From the NCBI RefSeq assembly GCF_001439845.1, contig NZ_JYLO01000009.1:1-64000 (forward strand): a stretch of 64,000 nucleotides of DNA. The letters run 5' to 3'. Positions 43,610 to 49,660 of the stretch are shown in pieces; position 1 is the first letter of the stretch, and every line of letters begins with the position of its first letter. The DNA is from Pseudomonas lactis. Lineage in GTDB: Bacteria > Pseudomonadota > Gammaproteobacteria > Pseudomonadales > Pseudomonadaceae. Under the pieces are notes generated by a model, which was given only the letters and a program-made list of their open reading frames with translations, did no database searches and had not been told where the DNA came from. The translations under genes and the position numbers were made by a program.

Positions 43610-43644
43610 AGGCCTTCCATCCATTCGGGTGGAGGGCCTTTTTC
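43610..43644 (+). terminator. Intrinsic terminator just before a ribosome-binding site
   Basis: AGGCC-TT-CCATCC and GGGTGGA-GGGCCT form a long stem with loop ATTC, followed by TTTTTC. The AGGAG of the next gene starts four bases later, so termination and translation signals are adjacent. Confidence 0.75.
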
Positions 43645-43659
43645 TTCAGGAGATCAACC

Positions 43660-44013
43660 ATGTCACTGCGATTCAAAGGTTCCGACCTGCGCCCCGTGCT
43701 GGCCGAGGCCGTTGCCAACCAATGCCGCGTCGTCCTCGCCAAGGACCAGGGCGTGTACTTCCTCGCCGAGCAGGGAGAGCGCCGTCCCGATGGCCGCGTG
43801 AAGCTGCTGGCCTATGCCGTCGGCTGCAACCCGGATACCGACCCGTTTGACGGCTGGTGGGAACTGGCGCGTGCCGAGCTGGGTGGCGACGACTTCGGCG
43901 AGTTCTTCGATCCGAAGGAAGGCGTCTTCGCCCGCATCCTGCGCGGCATGGACGATCTGATGCTATCCGCCACCACGACGCACCTGTCGCTGGAGGTGGT
44001 GCCATCGATGTAG
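43660..44013 (+). CDS. DUF3085-like ICE protein
   Basis: This 117-residue protein starts MSLRFKGSDLRPVLAEAVAN and resembles the DUF3085 family: an N-terminal FKxSDLRPVLxEA segment, then YFLAEQGE and GGDDFGEFFDP. The function is unknown. It sits between two intrinsic terminators, so it could be a single-gene transcription unit or be read through. Confidence 0.65.
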   Translation: MSLRFKGSDLRPVLAEAVANQCRVVLAKDQGVYFLAEQGERRPDGRVKLLAYAVGCNPDTDPFDGWWELARAELGGDDFGEFFDPKEGVFARILRGMDDLMLSATTTHLSLEVVPSM

Positions 44014-44037
44014 TGCGAATACCACTGTCCCCTCACG

Positions 44038-44064
44038 GCCCCCTTCATGGGGGCTTCTTTTTTT
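44038..44064 (+). terminator. Intrinsic terminator
   Basis: GCCCCC / GGGGGC with loop TTCAT is followed by TTCTTTTTTT, 24 bases after the DUF3085-like gene. It is one of the strongest terminators in the ICE segment. Confidence 0.88.
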
Positions 44065-44155
44065 GCGGCGCTGGCGGCATGGACAAAGGGAAGCGTCCGG
44101 ATGCCGATTGATTACTGCCGCGCGCGCGAAGCCCGTCCATGCTGCCCCCATGCCT

Positions 44156-44305
44156 GCTGACGTTGTCAGCGACATGCCAGGCAACCATCGGTCTTCGAGG
44201 TTGCCGCGCAGTTTCCACTGCGTGACCGAGCCAGCTCGCACCGCATCCATCCGCGAGCGGCCACCAGTCCTGGTGGCGGATGCTTTCGCCTTATCAACCC
44301 ACCGC
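44156..44305 (+). ncRNA. Multi-hairpin leader RNA, copy 4 (radC-motif-like)
   Basis: The helices are P1 GCTGAC/GTCAGC, P2 GGCAACC/GGTTGCC, P3 CGCAG/CTGCG, P4 GCTCGC/GCGAGC with GCATC in the loop, and P5 CCACCA/TGGTGG, then GATGC and ATCAACCCACCG. A further GC hairpin (CGCGGGG...CCCCGC, 44304-44327) follows before the STY4534 gene. Confidence 0.72.
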
Positions 44306-44374
44306 GGGGTTACGCACCTTTCCCCGCATGCGTGGGGCCGGTGTGTCTCCGCTTCATCCCAATGGAGATTCACC

Positions 44375-45292
44375 ATGAGCACCACGTCCAACGAGAAATC
44401 GTATTTCGACCTCCACACCTCGGGCATCGGCTACATCCAGCGTGTCCGCGAGGTTCCCGTCCGGGGCGGCCGCCGTGCGCAGCCCTTCCTGGCATGCACC
44501 ATCGCCGCGCTGGTCGGCTCCGCCAAGGACCCCAGCTACCGCTACTTCGACGTCAAGGTCTCGGGTGCCGAGGCCAAGAAACTGGTCGAGCGCTACATCG
44601 GCGTTGACGATCCCAAGCAGCGGCCGCTGGTGCGCTTCCGCCTCGGCGACCTCTGGGGCGATGCGTACATCCGCGACAAGGGTGAGCACAAGGGCCAGGC
44701 CGCCGCGTCTCTGAAGGCGCGACTGCTGAAGGCCGAGCCGCTTGACCGGGCCGAACTGGCTTCGATCAAGCTGCACGAGCTGATCACCCGCGGCATCGGC
44801 TACCTCAGCCGCCCGAAGGACGTCTCCCCCAAGGATGGCGATCCGTTCCTGTCGTGCTGCGTCGCGGCGCTGGCCGGACCTGTCGGTGAACCGGAATATC
44901 GGTACTTCGACACCATCGTCGCCACCCCTGAAGCCGAGCACCTGGTTCGCCGGTGCGTGCAGGCCATCGAAGGGGACCGCAAGGTGCTGATCGCCTTCCG
45001 TCTGAACGACATGAAGATCGATCCGTACATCCGCACCAAGGGCGAGCGCGCCGGGGAACCGGGAGCGAGCCTGGAATCGACGCTGGTCCACATCGGTCTC
45101 ATCAAGATCGACGGCACCCAGGTCTATCCGACGAGCCAGGCGCAAGCCGAGGCGCCGCAAGCCGAGGACGCACCCGCGCCCGAAGCCGAGGTTGCCGCCG
45201 ACACCGCTGCCGACCAGCCTGTCGAGCCCGCCGTGCGCGAGCCCGCAGGTGAAGTCGAGGAGCAGGAGCCGGCATTGGCTGCTTCGTTCTGA
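44375..45292 (+). CDS. STY4534-family (DUF3577) ICE protein with tandem domains
   Basis: This 305-residue protein carries the DUF3577/STY4534 domain: SYFDLHTSGIGYIQRVREV, then RAQPFLACTIAALVGSAKDP. A second related unit (LHELITRGIGYLSRPKDVSP, DPFLSCCVAALAGPVGEPEY) follows at about residues 137-260, so the domain is duplicated in tandem. An acidic, Ala-rich tail completes it. The family is annotated as ICE replication-associated, though without direct proof. The leader contains RNA copy 4. Confidence 0.8.
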   Translation: MSTTSNEKSYFDLHTSGIGYIQRVREVPVRGGRRAQPFLACTIAALVGSAKDPSYRYFDVKVSGAEAKKLVERYIGVDDPKQRPLVRFRLGDLWGDAYIRDKGEHKGQAAASLKARLLKAEPLDRAELASIKLHELITRGIGYLSRPKDVSPKDGDPFLSCCVAALAGPVGEPEYRYFDTIVATPEAEHLVRRCVQAIEGDRKVLIAFRLNDMKIDPYIRTKGERAGEPGASLESTLVHIGLIKIDGTQVYPTSQAQAEAPQAEDAPAPEAEVAADTAADQPVEPAVREPAGEVEEQEPALAASF

Positions 45293-45300
45293 TCCGGCAT

Positions 45301-45328
45301 GGCCCCTCACGGGGCCTTGCCTTTTTCC
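45301..45328 (+). terminator. Intrinsic terminator
   Basis: GGCCCC / GGGGCC with loop TCAC is followed by TTGCCTTTTTCC, and the AAGGAG of the DUF3275 gene begins eight bases later. Confidence 0.75.
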
Positions 45329-45349
45329 TATTCCCCAAGGAGAACCATC

Positions 45350-46039
45350 ATGGCAGTCACATCGGCGCCCGACCAATCGGGTTCGCCCATCACCGTCCCA
45401 GGCCAACTCACGCTGCGCACGATCCGCGGAAGAAACGGCCCTTTCAACGTCGGCCGACTTGTCACCCCCATCGGCAAGTTCGCGGTGAAGGATGCGGAGC
45501 TGGAGCAGTACCCCGAAGGCAAGTACGACGGGGAGTTCGTCATCCGCTACATCTTCCCGAAGTCCTATCCCGTCGGCGACGGCATGCGGTTCGAGATCCG
45601 TGCCAACCTGGACGGGATGACGCTCAACGGCATCGACAAACTGAGCCGTGACGAGGCACGCAGCTTCACCACCCAGGAAGTCGATCCGCTCGATGAAGAA
45701 CTGGGCGCGCAGCCTGCGTCAACGCCGGCCAAGCCCGCCAAGGCATCCAGACCCGCCAAGCCCGCATCCGTGCAGGCGTCCGCGGACCCGCTGATCGATA
45801 CCACGCCTTTTGGTGTGGATGCCCCGCCGCCCGCTGCGGCTGCTGCCCCCGGCAGCACCGAAGATGGCGACGCCGCGCTGTTCGGGCTGCTCTGGCCGCT
45901 GGGAGAGTCCGTGAAACTGGATTCGACCATCGACCGCCGCACCCTGCGCGCGCAGATCGCCCGCCTGGGTGAACTGGGCTACGCGCTGGACTTCAAGACG
46001 CAGGAGTGGAGCCGCCAGGCCGAACTGCAACCTGCGTGA
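45350..46039 (+). CDS. DUF3275-family ICE protein
   Basis: This 229-residue protein starts MAVTSAPDQSGSPITVPGQL. The N-terminal domain (TLRTIRGRNGPFNVGRLVTP, YDGEFVIRYIFPKSYPVGDG) matches DUF3275. A Pro/Ala-rich linker (about residues 125-175) leads to a small C-terminal domain (FGLLWPLGESVKLDSTIDRR). DUF3275 is found almost only on ICEs and its function is unknown. It is the neighbour of STY4534 in related elements. Confidence 0.8.
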   Translation: MAVTSAPDQSGSPITVPGQLTLRTIRGRNGPFNVGRLVTPIGKFAVKDAELEQYPEGKYDGEFVIRYIFPKSYPVGDGMRFEIRANLDGMTLNGIDKLSRDEARSFTTQEVDPLDEELGAQPASTPAKPAKASRPAKPASVQASADPLIDTTPFGVDAPPPAAAAAPGSTEDGDAALFGLLWPLGESVKLDSTIDRRTLRAQIARLGELGYALDFKTQEWSRQAELQPA

Positions 46040-46074
46040 TCGCAGACGCCGCATCCGCGGTGTTCTTGATCCAT

Positions 46075-46099
46075 CCGCCGGGGTTCCTTCCCCATGCGG
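46075..46099 (+). promoter_or_regulatory. Leader hairpin before the gene at 46134
   Basis: CCGC-C-GGGG and CCCC-AT-GCGG pair around TTCCTT. The CCATCCGCCGGGG context resembles the CCACCGGGG linker of other leaders in this block. The ribosome-binding site (TGGAGG) lies 20 bases downstream. Confidence 0.5.
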
Positions 46100-46133
46100 G
46101 GGAGGCTCCGACTTTCTTCTGGAGGTCTCCATC

Positions 46134-46457
46134 ATGTCCACCATCGCTTGCGATGCACCTCATTGCACGCTGGACGAACCCGCGTGGCGCGCTGTCTGCA
46201 AGACGGCCGCCGAGCACGCCCAGCGTGGTTGCGGCCTGTCCTGGGATCACTGGGTCACGCTTTTCAGTTCGGAGATCGACGCGCAAGCCAGTCGGTTGCC
46301 GGAAACCCAGCGGGCTCAGGCCCTGGAAATCGCGACCCAGGAATGGGACTACGCAACCCCTGCCGAACGGCAGGAAACGCAGGAGTGGAACGCTGCGAAC
46401 GGCTACTGCTCCCATGGCATCGAACTGGGCTACTGCCCAGCCGGTTGCGGCTCCTAG
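46134..46457 (+). CDS. Small cysteine-rich ICE protein
   Basis: This 107-residue protein starts MSTIACDAPHCTLDEPAWRA. Its C terminus, CSHGIELGYCPAGCG, could bind zinc. The middle is helical (RAQALEIATQEWDYATPAER). No function is known. It has its own strong ribosome-binding site and single-hairpin leader. Confidence 0.62.
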   Translation: MSTIACDAPHCTLDEPAWRAVCKTAAEHAQRGCGLSWDHWVTLFSSEIDAQASRLPETQRAQALEIATQEWDYATPAERQETQEWNAANGYCSHGIELGYCPAGCGS

Positions 46458-46503
46458 TCCGCACCGGACTCCATCGCCGCACGCGCGGCATTCCATCACC
46501 CGC

Positions 46504-46519
46504 TGGGGGCTCTCCCCCA
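46504..46519 (+). promoter_or_regulatory. Leader hairpin before the gene at 46558
   Basis: TGGGGG / CCCCCA with loop CTCT is preceded by ATTCCATCACCCGC, again the CCAxCACC-type linker. CAGGAGG lies 25 bases downstream. Confidence 0.5.
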
Positions 46520-46557
46520 CGGGGAGGCCTCCGGCTCGATTCTTCAGGAGGCCTTTC

Positions 46558-46965
46558 ATGGGCTGGTATTTCTCCCCCCAATCGCGGTCTGAACTGATCG
46601 CGGAACTGATCGCACCGCAAGAGACCGAGCGCGCCAGCGTCAAGGTCATCGCCCACGCGCTGCGCGGCAACGTCCTGTGGTCCGTCACGGAAGTGACGGC
46701 CAAGGTCGAAGGCGTGCATCGTCATCTGGCGCCAGGCCAATCCCTGCGCTACATCCGCTGCGATCTTCTCGAACGCAGCGGCGACCAGTGGGGCTACAAG
46801 CCACTGGACGAGTCCATGCACCCGTACTACTACACGTGCCCGCTGTCCTATCTGGACCTCGCACCAGAGCAGTCCGCCGACTGGCGTGCAGGCGTTCGCG
46901 CCTACCACGCGCGGCGGCGCACACCCACGGCACCTGCGGCACCCACCGCAGCGCTGATGGCCTGA
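46558..46965 (+). CDS. Conserved ICE protein (possibly DUF6927)
   Basis: This 135-residue protein starts MGWYFSPQSRSELIAELIAP and has a central beta-rich part (RGNVLWSVTEVTAKVEGVHR, RYIRCDLLERSGDQWGYKPL). The MGWxFxPxSRxxLI opening resembles a small family seen on many ICEs and plasmids, perhaps DUF6927, but I am not certain. The next gene begins 16 bp later. Confidence 0.65.
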   Translation: MGWYFSPQSRSELIAELIAPQETERASVKVIAHALRGNVLWSVTEVTAKVEGVHRHLAPGQSLRYIRCDLLERSGDQWGYKPLDESMHPYYYTCPLSYLDLAPEQSADWRAGVRAYHARRRTPTAPAAPTAALMA

Positions 46966-46981
46966 GCCAGGAGGAACCGAC

Positions 46982-47242
46982 ATGGACCCGATCCTGGCTG
47001 CGCTTCCGCCCTCGCTGTTGAAGCTCGTTGAAGGGAGTTTGTCCAACGACGAAGTTTCTTCCGACGAGGAAATGCTGGAGTACTTCATCAGCAACGGCCT
47101 CACCGAGGCACAGGCACGGCAGGCACTGACCCACCGCGACCAGTACCTCAACAACATCTACCTGGAGGGCTTCACGCCAATCACTTCGGTAGATGAGGCG
47201 CTTCACTTCAACCCGCACACCCGGCAGTTCGAGCCGGACTGA
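46982..47242 (+). CDS. Small conserved ICE protein
   Basis: This 86-residue acidic protein starts MDPILAALPPSLLKLVEGSL. It has a helical core with YFISNGLTEAQARQALTHRD. It is likely co-transcribed with the preceding gene, with GGAGGAACC just before the ATG. No function is known. Confidence 0.62.
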   Translation: MDPILAALPPSLLKLVEGSLSNDEVSSDEEMLEYFISNGLTEAQARQALTHRDQYLNNIYLEGFTPITSVDEALHFNPHTRQFEPD

Positions 47243-47260
47243 GCGGCTTTCTTCCACCCC

Positions 47261-47281
47261 CTGGGGCAGTACTTGCCCCAG
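47261..47281 (+). promoter_or_regulatory. Leader hairpin before the gene at 47319
   Basis: CTGGGGCA / TGCCCCAG with loop GTACT is a perfect 8-bp stem, preceded by TTCCACCCC. No T run follows, so it is less likely to be a terminator than the others. Confidence 0.5.
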
Positions 47282-47318
47282 CGGGCGGTGCTGTTCCCGT
47301 TCATCCGAGGACACCACC

Positions 47319-47969
47319 ATGCCCGAAAACACTTCTTCCACCACGCTGTATCGCATCGACGAATGCTCCGACGTGATGGCCGATGCTTGCGTCGGCGATG
47401 ACCAGGGCAATCTGATCTTCCTGTCGATCTGGGCGCGCGACACCGCCGTCCAGCAGTTCCTCGCTCGTCTGACCCTCGGGCGCGACGAACAGGGCCTGGA
47501 CCAGTTCCACGTCATCACCGACCAGGGCGGCAGCGTCCCGGTGTTCGTCAGCAACGTCGATCGTCTGGAAAAGCGCATGACCCGCGCCTACCGGCGAACG
47601 CTGTTCGGTTCGCTGTCCAACGTGTGGCTGTTCGACCGCCGCTGCGTCAAGCCCGACAAGGCCAACGCCAGCGCACTGGCATTGCTGCCCAAGGGCAGCG
47701 CCCACCGGCTTGACCGCCTGTGGATGCTGGTGCGGGACACCTGCCCACTGCCGCTGCTCGACCACTGGCGCGAAACCGTGCTGGAGCTGCTACAGACCCG
47801 CGAGATGCTGGCCCGTCTTCCGTTCGCCCTCGGGTCGCTGGAAGGCCATCGGCTCGCCATCGACGTGCCGGCGCTGACCCTGGCGCTGGGCTCCCTGATC
47901 CGCAGTGACGTGCTCACCGCCTATCCGTATCCGGCCAAGATTTGGACGCCGGAAGCGGTAGCGGCTTGA
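47319..47969 (+). CDS. Conserved ICE protein of unknown function
   Basis: This 216-residue protein starts MPENTSSTTLYRIDECSDVM. The N-terminal half is alpha/beta (LIFLSIWARDTAVQQFLARL), and the C-terminal half is helical with LDRLWMLVRDTCPLPLLDHW. No catalytic motif is recognised. In related ICEs a protein of this type precedes the DUF6094 methyltransferase. Confidence 0.65.
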   Translation: MPENTSSTTLYRIDECSDVMADACVGDDQGNLIFLSIWARDTAVQQFLARLTLGRDEQGLDQFHVITDQGGSVPVFVSNVDRLEKRMTRAYRRTLFGSLSNVWLFDRRCVKPDKANASALALLPKGSAHRLDRLWMLVRDTCPLPLLDHWRETVLELLQTREMLARLPFALGSLEGHRLAIDVPALTLALGSLIRSDVLTAYPYPAKIWTPEAVAA

Positions 47970-47981
47970 CCCGCCCGCGAG

Positions 47982-47999
47982 AGCACGCCAAGGCGTGCT
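47982..47999 (+). terminator. Short perfect hairpin with weak T tail
   Basis: AGCACGCC / GGCGTGCT with loop AA is followed by TTCGCAC. It lies 12 bases after the upstream stop and 22 bases before the ribosome-binding site of the methyltransferase gene. Confidence 0.5.
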
Positions 48000-48033
48000 T
48001 TCGCACTTCATCCCCGCCAACCAGGAGACTTCC

Positions 48034-49143
48034 ATGGCCCTCATGTTCCCGCGGCTCGCCCGCAATTTCTCCAAGAACGGGTACTACCCGACCGACGAAC
48101 CCACGCTCGAAAGAGCCCTCAACGCACTGATGCCCAGCGATGGCCCGATGTGCATCCTCGATCCCTGCGCCGGCGAAGGCGTGGCGATCGCCGAAGCCGC
48201 TCATGCTCTCGGGCGCGAGCAAGCCAAGGCGTTCGCCGTCGAGTTCGACGCGGAGCGGGCACGCCATGCCCGCGGCCTGGTCGATCATTGCCTGCACGCG
48301 GACCTGATGGACACGATGATCTCAAAGCAGTCGTTCGGGCTGCTCTGGCTCAACCCACCGTATGGCGATCTGTCCAAGGACGTCAACGGCAACATCGGCT
48401 ATCAGGGCCAGGGCCGTGCCCGCTTCGAGAAGCTCTTCTATCAGCGCAGCCTCTCGCTATTGCAGTATGGCGGCGTGCTGGTCTTCATCGTCCCTGGCTA
48501 CGTGCTCGACGCCGAGCTGGTCGGCTGGCTGACACGCCACTACACGGACCTACGCATCTACCGAGCGGTGGAAACGCAGTTCAAGCAGGTGGTGATCTTC
48601 GGCCGCAGGGTGCGCCAGCGCGAGCTGGCACCCGATGGTCTCAAGGCCGTGCGCAATCTGCTGCTGCAGATCGGGCTTGGTGAAGTCGAAGCCGAGGAAC
48701 TGCCGAGCGAATGGCCGTTCCTGCCGTACATCGTCCCCGCCAGTCCGGCCGAGCCGGAGCATTTCTTCCGCGTGACGATGGAGCCAGAGCAGTTCGCCGA
48801 TGAAGTCGGCCGGCTGCAAGGCCTCTGGCCGTCGCAGGACACGCACCTGGGGGCCGCGCAGCAGTCGCTGCGTCCACCGGCGCGTGCCTTGTCCCACTGG
48901 CATCTCGCCCTGGCTCTGGCCGCGGGCGCGATCTCGGGGGTTGTGCGCTCCAAGACCGGGCGCGTGCTCGTCGTCAAAGGTGACACCCACAAGGACAAGA
49001 CGCTCCAGCGGGAATTCACCGAACGCGAAGACGGCTCCATCGCCGAGACCCGCATCCTCACCGACAAGTTCGTGCCCGTCATCCGCGCGTGGGACATGAC
49101 GCCCGGCTCCGCCACGCGGGGCGAGGTGTTGACCATCCGCTGA
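48034..49143 (+). CDS. DUF6094-type N6-adenine DNA methyltransferase
   Basis: This 369-residue protein has an S-adenosylmethionine-binding motif I (ILDPCAGEGVAIAEAAHALG, D43 onward) and the catalytic NPPYGD (residues 107-112), the signature of gamma-type N6-adenine methyltransferases. The C-terminal half (from about 190) is not a standard target-recognition domain. The family DUF6094 is common on ICEs. No cognate nuclease is adjacent. Together with the helicase gene downstream it could modify or protect ICE DNA. Confidence 0.82.
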   Translation: MALMFPRLARNFSKNGYYPTDEPTLERALNALMPSDGPMCILDPCAGEGVAIAEAAHALGREQAKAFAVEFDAERARHARGLVDHCLHADLMDTMISKQSFGLLWLNPPYGDLSKDVNGNIGYQGQGRARFEKLFYQRSLSLLQYGGVLVFIVPGYVLDAELVGWLTRHYTDLRIYRAVETQFKQVVIFGRRVRQRELAPDGLKAVRNLLLQIGLGEVEAEELPSEWPFLPYIVPASPAEPEHFFRVTMEPEQFADEVGRLQGLWPSQDTHLGAAQQSLRPPARALSHWHLALALAAGAISGVVRSKTGRVLVVKGDTHKDKTLQREFTEREDGSIAETRILTDKFVPVIRAWDMTPGSATRGEVLTIR

Positions 49144-49188
49144 TCGCTTCTCTACCGCTGACGGTCACCGTCGGCTTCCTCCACCCAC

Positions 49189-49206
49189 CGGGGTCCAGTC
49201 GCCCCG
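49189..49206 (+). promoter_or_regulatory. Leader hairpin before the gene at 49247
   Basis: CGGGG / CCCCG with loop TCCAGTCG is preceded by CTCCACCCAC, the recurrent linker of this block. A second pairing (GGGGGCGCC with GGCCCC) is possible immediately downstream, before AAGGAG. Confidence 0.5.
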
Positions 49207-49246
49207 AGGGGGCGCCGTGGCCCCTTCATCTTCAAGGAGCCTTTCC

Positions 49247-49558
49247 ATGGCAGCCCAAGCACTTCCCATCGGCCAAGCATCGAGCCGGCGCTTCTTCCCT
49301 GGCGAGACCGTCGTGACCTGTGGCGTTGACGCCCTGGTCCAGCAGGGCCGGCTCAACCCGGTGCCGTATCTGCACCGCCACCTCAATGGCGACTGGGGCG
49401 ACCTCGACGACTACGACAAGCGGCAGAACGATGCCGCGCTGGAGTCCGGCGAGGACCGCCTTTTCTCTTCCTACCAGGTCGCACCCGGCCTGCAGCTTTG
49501 GATTATCACCGAATGGGATCGCAGCGTGACCACGCTGCTGCTGCCCAGCGAGTACTGA
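49247..49558 (+). CDS. Small conserved ICE protein
   Basis: This 103-residue protein starts MAAQALPIGQASSRRFFPGE. It contains RHLNGDWGDLDDYDKRQNDA and a C-terminal WIITEWDRSVTTLLLP strand pair, a pattern recurrent in small plasmid and ICE proteins. Its function is unknown. It sits between the DUF6094 methyltransferase and the helicase. Confidence 0.68.
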   Translation: MAAQALPIGQASSRRFFPGETVVTCGVDALVQQGRLNPVPYLHRHLNGDWGDLDDYDKRQNDAALESGEDRLFSSYQVAPGLQLWIITEWDRSVTTLLLPSEY

Positions 49559-49596
49559 TCTCTCCCAGACGACGGCCGCCTGCCGTCTCTTCATCC

Positions 49597-49648
49597 CACC
49601 ACGGGGCATGCCATCGCCCCGCGGGGGTGGTGCATGCCCCATTTTCTT
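49597..49648 (+). promoter_or_regulatory. Attenuator-like alternative hairpins before the helicase gene
   Basis: Two mutually exclusive stems share sequence. CACCAC (49597-49602) can pair with GTGGTG (49627-49632). GGGGCATGC (49603-49611) can pair with GCATGCCCC (49632-49640), and this second stem is followed by ATTTTCTTT, a terminator-like tail. The helicase ribosome-binding site GGAGC follows at once. Confidence 0.55.
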
Positions 49649-49660
49649 TGGAGCATCACC

